Shown here: positions 18,883 through 25,884 of the stretch, piece after piece
How positions within the stretch are numbered: position 1 is the stretch's first letter
How the letters are laid out: every line of letters begins with the position of its first letter
Source: Chrysosporum bergii ANA360D
GTDB lineage: Bacteria; Cyanobacteriota; Cyanobacteriia; Cyanobacteriales; Nostocaceae
Length of the DNA: 64,000 nucleotides
NCBI RefSeq assembly: GCF_029891735.1
Contig: NZ_JANQDH010000082.1
Span: 1-64,000 of the forward strand
Direction: 5' to 3'
Made by a program: the position numbers and the translations under genes
The notes under the pieces: model-generated
What the model saw: only the letters and a program-made list of their open reading frames with translations
Databases searched by the model: none
What the model was told of the DNA's origin: nothing

Positions 18883-20205
18883 ATGGTCACCAGAAAACTC
18901 AGCAACCTTGAACAGGCCATGGAGAAACTAAATACCAGTGCTAAAACCTGGAATATAGTCACCATCAGCCGCATTCAAGGCAAATTAAACCCCGAAACAA
19001 TCAGACAAGCCTTAAATCTAGCCCAAAACCGCCACCCCCCTCTAAAGTCTCGCATTATCACCATTAGGGGATATCTACAGTTTCAAACAGAAGGTACAAC
19101 CAAAATACCCCTGCGTATCCTTGACCCTTCTCCGTCCTCCTGGGAACAAATCGTTAAAGAAGAAATGAATCAACCAATTGACAGCAGTAAATGCTTAATG
19201 CGAAGTGTATTTATTTACAATCACTCCCAAAAGCATTATTTTATTACCACATTGCATCATGCCATCGCCGACGGTTTATCATCCATAAAACTACATGGAG
19301 AAATTTTTTCCTATTGTCAACAAATTATTACCAGAAAATCAATTAACTTAGTTCCTTTACCAGAATTACCACCAGTAGAAGAATTATTACCTAAGTGGAC
19401 TCAGCAACTAAAAGGTAAAATCAGCAGCCTGAACTTTTTTCTAAAAATAGCTTATCAAAGACTTTCCCATGGTCTCTCAACCTTAGCCATAGAGAAACCT
19501 TTGACCATTGACCAGCGCCAGAGTAATTTTATTCACAGACAACTTAGTCAAGAAACCACCGAAAAATTAGTTAACAAATGTCGTCAAGCAAATACAACCG
19601 TCACCAGTGCATTAAGTGCCGCAATCATATTAGTAATTGCCAAACAAATCAACCAAAGTAAAAAGAAAAACATCAACATTAGTTGTTTAACTCATATTGA
19701 TCTGCGACGACGATTAACCTCAATAATTAGTCACGAACATATGGGAGTCTTAGCCTCATCCATCATCAACTTTTTTACCGTCAGTAACAAAACTAATTTT
19801 TGGCAATTAGCACAACAAATTAAACAGCACATAACAGCTACCAGTAAAAACAATGATATTTTTAACATGGTTTTACTAGCTAAACACTTGATTAACCTTA
19901 CCTTTAGTCAAATACCAGCCACAACATCCATATCTAATGTCGGAGTAATTGATATACCCAAAGTTTACGGAAACTTAGAACTAGAAGAAATTACTTTTAT
20001 AAGTTCTCATGCCTTATATGTCGGTATGTTTGTTGTTCAAACTTCAACTTTTAGAGGAAGAATGTCTTTAAACTTTGTCTTTTCTGAACCCGCCATTAAT
20101 CGAGAGAGAATAGAAAACATCGTTAATCAATTAATGCATTACATTTCATTTATTGTCCTTGAAAAATCCAGCTTACATTCTTTAACTTCAGATTTAACAA
20201 CCTAG
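18883..20205 (+). CDS. Condensation-superfamily acyltransferase (PapA/alcohol acyltransferase-like)
   Basis: A 440-aa protein of the chloramphenicol acetyltransferase/condensation fold. The catalytic HHxxxDG motif is seen as HHAIADG (His125, His126, Asp130), followed by the standard layout with a later SNVGVIDIP segment. Such stand-alone enzymes (PapA5, alcohol acetyltransferase and related types) esterify an acyl-ACP or acyl-CoA chain with an alcohol. In this cluster it could transfer the finished chain to a hydroxyl group, or ester-link two chains. It lies 3 bp after the pfaD-like gene and 42 bp before the reductase gene, clearly inside the operon. I am not aware of it as a standard part of the classical heterocyst glycolipid set, which makes it the distinguishing gene here. 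Confidence 0.82.
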   Translation: MVTRKLSNLEQAMEKLNTSAKTWNIVTISRIQGKLNPETIRQALNLAQNRHPPLKSRIITIRGYLQFQTEGTTKIPLRILDPSPSSWEQIVKEEMNQPIDSSKCLMRSVFIYNHSQKHYFITTLHHAIADGLSSIKLHGEIFSYCQQIITRKSINLVPLPELPPVEELLPKWTQQLKGKISSLNFFLKIAYQRLSHGLSTLAIEKPLTIDQRQSNFIHRQLSQETTEKLVNKCRQANTTVTSALSAAIILVIAKQINQSKKKNINISCLTHIDLRRRLTSIISHEHMGVLASSIINFFTVSNKTNFWQLAQQIKQHITATSKNNDIFNMVLLAKHLINLTFSQIPATTSISNVGVIDIPKVYGNLELEEITFISSHALYVGMFVVQTSTFRGRMSLNFVFSEPAINRERIENIVNQLMHYISFIVLEKSSLHSLTSDLTT

Positions 20206-20247
20206 ATTCTTCAGCCCCTTACCCGTCCTCTACCCCTTTTTTTGAAA

Positions 20248-21714
20248 ATGATTAACACCACCGAAACAATTCAACATTGGCTAGTAGACAACATAGCCAA
20301 TGTACTAGACCTAGAAACCACCGAAATAGACGTAAATCAGGACTTAGAAACATATAACATAGATTCCACCAAAGCCATTATTTTAGTCAGCACTTTAGAA
20401 AAAAAATTAGGGCTTAACCTCTCACCCGTCTTATTATGGCATTACCCAAACATTAAATCTCTTGCCCAGTATTTAGCCCACGACTTAGAATCCAGTTTAG
20501 AAAATCCCAAAAATCTAAATAACCATTCCCTTATCAACTTAGATCATGAAATAGAGCTTGACCCTACCATCCTTCCCAGTCAGCCTCCAGAATTTTGTAA
20601 TACTGAACCCAAACAAATATTTTTAACTGGTGGTACTGGCTTCCTAGGTGCTTTTTTAATTTGGGAACTACTACAAACAACCAAAGCCGACATATATTGT
20701 TTAGTCCGCGCTGACAACACCCCAGAAGGCAAGAAAAAGTTACAAAATAACTTAATAAAGTATAAAACTTGGAGCAGTGAATTTAATTCTCGTCTAATTC
20801 CCGTAATCGGAGACCTATCCCAACCCCTATTAGGCATCAGCCCTCAACAATTTTATCTTTTAGCCAACCATATTGACATCATCTATCACAGTGGAGCCAT
20901 GTTGAATTATGTTTACCCCTACTCAGCATTGAAACCCACTAATGTTTTTGGCACTCAAGAAATACTGAGATTAGCTTGTGCAGTTAGAGTCAAGCCAGTA
21001 CATTACATTTCTAGCATAGCAGTGTGGGAATCAAAAGCTTACGCTAACCAGGTAGTAGAAGAAGACAACCAACTTAATCATTGGCAAACAATTTATCTTG
21101 GTTACTCTCAAAGTAAATGGGTAGCCGAGAAAATAGTTCAACTCGCCAGACATAGAGGTTTACCCGTCACCATTCACCGTCCCCCCTTAATTGGAGGACA
21201 TAGCCAAACAGGCATTAGTAACCCCAACGACTTCATTAACTTAATGCTTAAAGGTTGTTTACAGATGGGCATCTTTCCAGACCTAGACTATATGTTAGAT
21301 ATCTCACCCGTCGATTACGTCAGTAAAGCCATTGTTTATCTGTCAAAACAACCACAATCCATAGGCAAAGCATTTCATTTACAACATCCCCATCCCATAT
21401 CCTTCAAAGATTTATTTAACTGGCTACAGCAGTTTAGTCATTCCCTGAAAATAGTTCCCTATAAAAAATGGCAGTCAGAGTTAGCCCATAACGTCACCGA
21501 CACCAGTCATCCCTTATACACCTTACGCCCTTTTTTATTAGAACAGTGGTCTGAGCAGCAGTTAACCATTCCCGAATTGTATTTACAAGGCACAAGAGCA
21601 AACATCACCTGTAACCAAACCCTTAAAGCCTTAGCTGGCAGTCACATTACTTGTCCCCCCATCGACACCAAACTCCTAACACTTTACACCCTTTACCTAA
21701 ATTCCCTCCATTAG
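20248..21714 (+). CDS. ACP-thioester reductase (HglB/HetM-like)
   Basis: A 488-aa protein with an N-terminal carrier domain (residues 1-80; NIDSTKAI with phosphopantetheine Ser40) followed by an extended short-chain dehydrogenase thioester reductase. The NAD(P)-binding motif is LTGGTGFLG (about residue 125) and the catalytic pair is YSQSKW. Enzymes of this layout, such as HglB/HetM, release the ACP-bound chain reductively as an aldehyde or alcohol. This predicts a fatty alcohol end product for the cluster. The frame also begins with a TTG at 20242, but ATG at 20248 is the better start. A pyrimidine-rich leader precedes it. Confidence 0.88.
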   Translation: MINTTETIQHWLVDNIANVLDLETTEIDVNQDLETYNIDSTKAIILVSTLEKKLGLNLSPVLLWHYPNIKSLAQYLAHDLESSLENPKNLNNHSLINLDHEIELDPTILPSQPPEFCNTEPKQIFLTGGTGFLGAFLIWELLQTTKADIYCLVRADNTPEGKKKLQNNLIKYKTWSSEFNSRLIPVIGDLSQPLLGISPQQFYLLANHIDIIYHSGAMLNYVYPYSALKPTNVFGTQEILRLACAVRVKPVHYISSIAVWESKAYANQVVEEDNQLNHWQTIYLGYSQSKWVAEKIVQLARHRGLPVTIHRPPLIGGHSQTGISNPNDFINLMLKGCLQMGIFPDLDYMLDISPVDYVSKAIVYLSKQPQSIGKAFHLQHPHPISFKDLFNWLQQFSHSLKIVPYKKWQSELAHNVTDTSHPLYTLRPFLLEQWSEQQLTIPELYLQGTRANITCNQTLKALAGSHITCPPIDTKLLTLYTLYLNSLH

Positions 21715-21779
21715 TTCCCCCTTAGAATCTTCTTTTTAGCTGACACCCACCAAGTTACAAACCCGCCCAAATAACCCGC

Positions 21780-22649
21780 CTAAAGGTAGAGGCTACTACA
21801 ATCATTCGGGCGCGCGTGTAAATACCGTGAAGTAGTAGCCACAGAAGCATGACCCAAACTTTGACTAACCAAATGAATAGGCGCACCCCTATCTAGTGAA
21901 TGTGAAGCGTGTCCGTGCCTTAACCAGTGCGGACTAAGGTCATTCAAACCTACTCTCCTAGCAGCCCTTTTAACAATTTCCCAAACCATAGCACGGGTTA
22001 AAAAACCCATTCTCCCTTGGCGACCGCAAAAAACTGGATATCCCTTATCACCATCACCCCTTAACTGCAACAATTCCTCATATAACTTACAGGGAATAAT
22101 CACCACCCTAGTTTTACTACCCTTGCCACATATAGTAGCTTGACCATTTCCATCATAACCATGTGACAAATCCCCCCAAGTCAAATTAGTCAACTCTGTA
22201 GCACGCAGTCCACAGTAATACAACATTTTTAAAATCAACCCATTCCGTTGGTTAGTTTCTGACTGTATCAGTATATTTATTTCCTGCTCAGACAGTATGC
22301 GTTCCGTCAGTGCATCCCTTGGTTTAGGAGTTTTTATCATTTTACCCACGTTATACTGCGTAATCCCCAACTCGTGAGCAAAAGTCAGCAGTGACTTAAC
22401 TATATTAGTATAAGTTTTTTTAGTGTTATCATTAGTACATAGTAAATTATCAACCCATTGTTGGACATCATCCAACGCAATATTAACAAGTGGTTTGTTT
22501 ACAAAAATTAAGAACTTAACAGCAATACGCTTGTAACTGTCTTGAGTAGACCTACTCTTACCATGTAGCCACATATTAAGTAGTACATCAATAGGTTTAT
22601 CAGCATATTGTGTTACTGGTGTAAATTGACTTAGCGTAGTGAGCGTCAT
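21780..22649 (-). CDS. Tyrosine recombinase (phage integrase/XerC-D family)
   Basis: A 289-aa site-specific recombinase. The N-terminal SAM-like core-binding domain (about 20-105) precedes a catalytic domain with box I Arg in CGLRATEL, the conserved HxxR as HWLRHGHA, the second His in LGHASVATTSRY and the nucleophile Tyr in the same segment (SRYLH). All catalytic residues appear intact. It is read away from a large tandem-repeat array that begins 46 bp upstream of its start codon, so the repeats are natural candidates for its operator or recombination sites. It sits between the lipid cluster and the CRISPR array, marking a likely accessory-DNA boundary. Confidence 0.9.
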   Translation of the reverse strand: MTLTTLSQFTPVTQYADKPIDVLLNMWLHGKSRSTQDSYKRIAVKFLIFVNKPLVNIALDDVQQWVDNLLCTNDNTKKTYTNIVKSLLTFAHELGITQYNVGKMIKTPKPRDALTERILSEQEINILIQSETNQRNGLILKMLYYCGLRATELTNLTWGDLSHGYDGNGQATICGKGSKTRVVIIPCKLYEELLQLRGDGDKGYPVFCGRQGRMGFLTRAMVWEIVKRAARRVGLNDLSPHWLRHGHASHSLDRGAPIHLVSQSLGHASVATTSRYLHARPNDCSSLYL

Positions 22650-22694
22650 TTTATTATTAACTCTGTCCTATTGGTTTCCTTGAGCAGATTTTTC

Positions 22695-23388
22695 ACCGTG
22701 ATAAAGTTATCAAGATTTTTATCACGTTTATCAAGACTTTTATCACGTTTATAAAAATTCAGAGCCTGGAAGCCTTACAGCATCTAGGTTTTCCTACCGT
22801 GATAAAGTTATCACGATTTTTATCACGTTTATCAAGACTTTTATCACGCTCATAAAAATTCAGAGCCTGGAAGCCTTACATCGCCTATGTTTTCCTACCG
22901 TGATAAAGTCATCAAGATTTTTATCACGCTTATCAAGATTTTTATCACGTTTATCACGTTTATCACGCTCAGAGCCTACAACCCTTACAGCGCCTAGATT
23001 TTTCTACCGTGATAAAATGATCAAGATTTTTATTACGCTTATCACGTTTATCACGCTCGTGAAAATCCAAGCCTGCAACCCTTGCCAATCCTAGATTTTT
23101 CTACCGTGATAAAGTCATCAAGATTTTTATCACGTTTATCACGTTTATCACGCTCGTGAAAATTCAAAGCCTGGAACCCTTGCCAATCCTAGATTTTTCT
23201 ACCGTGATAAAATGATCAAGATTTTTATCACGTTTATCACGTTTATCACGCTCGTGAAAATCCAAAGCCTGGAACCCCTACAACATCTAGGTTTTCCTAC
23301 CGTGATAAAATGATCAAGATTTTTATCACGTTTATCACGTTTATCACGCTTGTGAAAATCCAAAGCCTGGAACCCCTACAACTCCATT
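22695..23388. repeat. Tandem array of seven ~100-bp units with inverted CGTGATAAA / TTTATCACG motifs
   Basis: Units begin at 22695, 22796, 22897, 23006, 23103, 23201 and 23299, spaced 101, 101, 109, 97, 98 and 98 bp apart. Each opens with (C)CGTGATAAA, continues through a short spacer (for example ATGATCAAGATT), then two or three copies of the exact reverse complement TTTATCACG, often tandem at 9-bp period, and closes with a conserved AGCCTGGAACCC-like segment and CTAGxTTTTYCTA. The opposed motifs can form a hairpin of about 10 bp or bind a dimeric protein. The last units (5-7) are nearly identical while the first ones diverge. Short ORFs across it are products of the repetition. Confidence 0.9.
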
Positions 23389-23408
23389 GACATGATTGTA
23401 GTTAGCTT

Positions 23409-23515
23409 TTACCGAGGTTCAGTCAAAATAGCTGAAAAGGTTATTTTTCCGTTTTAACCTGCGGTTCCTTACTGCATAAAGGTTTCAGCCATTTTGATCA
23501 TCGGTTTATCGGTAA
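23409..23515. repeat. Nested inverted-repeat (fold-back) element before the CRISPR array
   Basis: Three nested stems are visible. The outer stem is TTACCGA (23409-23415) with TCGGTAA (23509-23515). The middle stem is TCAAAATAGCTGAAA (23423-23437) with TTTCAGCCATTTTGA (23483-23497), one mismatch in 15. The inner stem is AGGTTA (23438-23443) with TAACCT (23455-23460). The whole would fold into a long hairpin of about 107 nt. It falls in the leader zone 75 bp upstream of the first CRISPR repeat and directly after the tandem array. Confidence 0.65.
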
Positions 23516-23589
23516 TTCAGCCATGATTTTTCCTGACCTTCGGAAACCGTGTCTAGACTTCTTACCAGCTAAGGGTTTAAAATAGGGGG
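23516..23589 (+). promoter_or_regulatory. CRISPR leader-proximal segment
   Basis: The degenerate last repeat lies at the right end of the array, so the leader must be on the left and the array is read rightwards. This A/T-rich segment ending in GTTTAAAATAGGGGG borders the first repeat. No unambiguous promoter boxes can be assigned; the fold-back element just upstream may be part of the leader. Confidence 0.4.
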
Positions 23590-24511
23590 GTCCCCACTCG
23601 CTGGGGATATCATTTGAATGGAAACCCCCAGTTTTCATCCTCTACATACCATTTATAATTAGGATGTCCCCACTCGCTGGGGATATCATTTGAATGGAAA
23701 CTGTATGCTTGATACAGAAGGGATTTAGAGAATATGGTCCCCACTCGCTGGGGATATCATTTGAATGGAAACGTATTCATCTTGATATTTTTCAATAAAT
23801 CTTCCGAGGCAATATGTCCCCACTCGCTGGGGATATCATTTGAATGGAAACATCTATTGATTTGATAGCTTCTACTGGGTACTCATCCCCCTTATAGAAA
23901 GTCCCCACTCGCTGGGGATATCATTTGAATGGAAACAAGGCGTTTATGTAAACGCCTCCTACCTTTTTTCTAGTCCCCACTCGCTGGGGATATCATTTGA
24001 ATGGAAACCCCTCCATCACATAGGATGGATAATAGTCTAAGTCGTCCCCACTCGCTGGGGATATCATTTGAATGGAAACGAGGGAACAAACCCTTTTTCT
24101 CCTTCTCCTTCTCCTTTGTCCCCACTCGCTGGGGATGTCATTTGAATGGAAACCTTTTGAAAATCATGCAATCATCACCCCCACTAACGTCCCCACTCGC
24201 TGGGGATATCATTTGAATGGAAACGTTTTACTTCTAGTGAGTTCCCTCAATTCTCGTTGAGTCCCCACTCGCTGGGGATATCATTTGAATGGAAACTTCA
24301 CAAGGAACATAGCTACCTCCTATTCCAGCTTTTAGTCCCCACTCGCTGGGGATGTCATTTGAATGGAAACTCACACAGCGCAAGTTTACTTAAAATTAGG
24401 AGCTAGTCCCCACTCGCTGGGGACATCATTTGAATGGAAACCCGGCTACTCATGACTGCCGGTTAATTTTTCCTAATCCCCACTCCCTGGGGACATCAAT
24501 TGAATAGAAAC
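23590..24511 (+). CRISPR. CRISPR array, 13 repeats of 36 bp and 12 spacers
   Basis: The repeat begins GTCCCCACTCGCTGGGGA (CCCC/GGGG stem) and ends GAATGGAAAC, a GAAAC-type 3' end that gives the usual crRNA 5' handle. Repeat starts: 23590, 23666, 23737, 23816, 23901, 23973, 24044, 24118, 24189, 24261, 24335, 24406 and 24476. Spacer lengths are 40, 35, 43, 49, 36, 35, 38, 35, 36, 38, 35 and 34 bp, variable as in many type III or I-D arrays. Repeats 8, 11 and 12 carry single changes in the ATATCAT segment; the last repeat is clearly degenerate (first G to A, CTCCCT, CAATTG, AATAG), fixing the leader-distal end. No cas gene adjoins it; the type III-D-like operon is 29 kb to the right. Confidence 0.98.
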
Positions 24512-24514
24512 AAC

Positions 24515-24563
24515 GAACCCGACAACCAACTGTAATCATTACAGTCAGTTGGGTTCTATTTTT
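24515..24563 (+). terminator. Terminator closing the CRISPR array
   Basis: Immediately after the last repeat, GAACCC...CCAACTGTAAT pairs imperfectly with ATTACAGTCAGTTGGGTTC, a long stem, followed by TATTTTTATC. This has the shape of an intrinsic terminator for the rightward pre-crRNA transcript. Confidence 0.65.
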
Positions 24564-24576
24564 ATCCCACCTTGTC

Positions 24577-24598
24577 TGACATAAGTACTGTTATGTCA
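24577..24598. promoter_or_regulatory. Palindrome TGACATAA / TTATGTCA
   Basis: A perfect 8-bp inverted repeat with 6-nt centre lies between the CRISPR terminator and the ribbon-helix-helix gene promoter. It may be an operator; the bound protein is unknown. Confidence 0.35.
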
Positions 24599-24626
24599 AA
24601 CTGGATTTTTTAAATGCCAGCACAAC

Positions 24627-24694
24627 TTGTATTGACAGTCTATACAAGAAACTTATACAATTTGTATTGACAGTCTATACAAAAAACCTATACA
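24627..24694 (+). promoter_or_regulatory. Duplicated palindromic promoter/operator of the RHH gene
   Basis: The 21-bp near-palindrome that starts TTGTATTGAC and ends GTCTATACAA occurs at 24627-24647 and 24662-24682, a 35-bp period. Each copy contains TTGACA, and TATACA follows 16 nt later (24632 with 24654; 24667 with 24689), so each is also a plausible sigma-70 promoter. The second would start transcription almost at the ATG. A partial copy (GATTGTATTGACAATTCC) lies inside the end of the gene near 24830. This is typical of autorepression by a ribbon-helix-helix protein. Confidence 0.65.
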
Positions 24695-24697
24695 GCT

Positions 24698-24865
24698 ATG
24701 AAGGAAAAATTAGCATCATTTCGGGTTGACAAAGAGTTGTGGGAAGCTTTTAAAGCCGTAGCTAGTGATCGTGGGACTTCTGCCAGCTGTTTGCTTGTGG
24801 ATTTCATCGAATCGGTTGTTAGTAATAAAGATTGTATTGACAATTCCGCGGTAGACAGGCGATAA
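24698..24865 (+). CDS. Small ribbon-helix-helix (CopG/Arc-like) DNA-binding protein
   Basis: A 55-aa protein too short for routine ORF calling. MKEKLASFRVDKELWEAFK gives the N-terminal beta strand and first helix, followed by AVASDRGTSASCLLVDFIESVV, the second helix of the RHH fold (length and spacing fit). RHH dimers insert the strand into the major groove; many are autorepressors of plasmid-copy, toxin-antitoxin or mobile-element genes. Two palindromic operator-like sites lie directly upstream. No obvious toxin gene follows on the same strand; the next gene is convergent. The role in this patch is unknown, but its position next to the CRISPR array and recombinase suggests mobile-element ancestry. 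Confidence 0.7.
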   Translation: MKEKLASFRVDKELWEAFKAVASDRGTSASCLLVDFIESVVSNKDCIDNSAVDRR

Positions 24866-24885
24866 GTTTGTAAGCTGTAGTTTTA

Positions 24886-25473
24886 TTAAAACCCACAATC
24901 ATAGGAATCCCTGTATCGTTTATTTATCATTTCTAATGCTTCCTGTGTATTCCATTTTTCGTCTTTAGGCAAATCTTTTATTGATTCTAAAGATGCAGGA
25001 ACTGGAGTATTTGTTAATTGATAAACTACTTTTGCAATTTCTTTCGCACAGCTATTCGCGTAACAACATACCTGTTTTTCTGAAAAGCGAATAACTATCC
25101 ACCTTTTATTAATAAAAAAATTATTTCTTCCGGTGTCGTTAGTATGACAAGTTATGTATTCATCATCTACTTTTGTATACGGTTCATCTATCTCAATATC
25201 AAAAAAAAGTCCATCTTGGATATAACAGATATCTGGACTATATGGATAAGGGAAACCATCAATATTTAGATAAGCTCCTGTTATCAATTCTCCTGGTAAA
25301 TATTTTCTTATACTATTCCTTAAAAAATGTTCACATCTACCTTCTCTAGCATTATTTCCAACCCCATCATATTTATATATTTCCTTGATAAAGATATCGA
25401 TTAATCCTTTATGGTATTTTTCTATGCTTTCCGGTAATTTTAGCTTTTCTACTTCCTCCCCATATTTTCTCAT
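24886..25473 (-). CDS. Hypothetical protein with PD-(D/E)XK nuclease-like core
   Basis: A 195-aa protein. The segment PDICYIQDGLFFDIEIDEPY followed by RNNFFINKRWIVIRFSEKQV resembles the layout of small PD-(D/E)XK (DUF559/Vsr-like) domains: an aspartate before a strand, an ExD pair at the strand end, then a W-x-V-I-R-F strand. The canonical catalytic Lys is not obvious, which is common in this superfamily (an ExD or ExE pair can substitute). No membrane segment is seen. A stop codon precedes the chosen ATG in frame without other starts. It converges on the RHH gene with a 20-bp gap. Nuclease function is a tentative inference; a host-defence or mobile-element role would fit the setting. Confidence 0.5.
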   Translation of the reverse strand: MRKYGEEVEKLKLPESIEKYHKGLIDIFIKEIYKYDGVGNNAREGRCEHFLRNSIRKYLPGELITGAYLNIDGFPYPYSPDICYIQDGLFFDIEIDEPYTKVDDEYITCHTNDTGRNNFFINKRWIVIRFSEKQVCCYANSCAKEIAKVVYQLTNTPVPASLESIKDLPKDEKWNTQEALEMINKRYRDSYDCGF

Positions 25474-25697
25474 TTCATCTTCAAATATTGATAATAATCC
25501 CGGATATCTTGTTTTTTCTGTTCACCGAGTTGGGAGATAGTTTAATCAACTCTTAATGTAGTTTTGGTTTGTGGTTGAGTGGGTGGTTATTTTTTTGATA
25601 AAACCCACAGTGCAGTTGATCTGTAATGTTGTTTACAGTAATTTTCAGCTTGATTAAAGTATTAGTAAATTAACTGGCAAGAACTAATATTTAGGAG

Positions 25698-25880
25698 ATG
25701 ACCTTGAAAAATTTATTAGCTTTTATAGCTAGTATAGTTTTTAGCGTAATTACAATAATTTTCATTCACAACCTGAATTTGCCTGTATTTATCACCTTCA
25801 CCATTACAATTATTGCCAGTTATAGTTTGATATTTTTGGTAACGTGGCATAATTGGTATAAGAATCATAGAAATAAATAA
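25698..25880 (+). CDS. Small membrane protein with two transmembrane helices
   Basis: A 60-aa ORF starting with an ATG behind a good Shine-Dalgarno-like TAGGAG. Two hydrophobic segments (about 6-24 and 29-52) and a basic C-terminus (WYKNHRNK) predict a two-helix inner-membrane protein with positive tail inside. It ends 4 bp before the start of the alpha/beta-hydrolase gene, so the two are likely co-translated. I do not recognise the family. Confidence 0.5.
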   Translation: MTLKNLLAFIASIVFSVITIIFIHNLNLPVFITFTITIIASYSLIFLVTWHNWYKNHRNK

Positions 25881-25884
25881 ACTT

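Noticed and set aside
22900-23094. 64-codon ORF rich in SRFLSRL repeats
   Set aside because: It is translated tandem-repeat DNA; the periodicity follows the 9-bp TTTATCACG motif and no start signal or family is visible.
22695-23388. Integron-like cassette array
   Set aside because: The segments between the inverted motifs are about 60 bp and nearly identical, so no gene cassettes are held between the sites.
24001-24260. Two ORFs with repeated SLGISFEW-like segments
   Set aside because: They read through CRISPR repeats and spacers; the repeated amino acids are the repeat unit.
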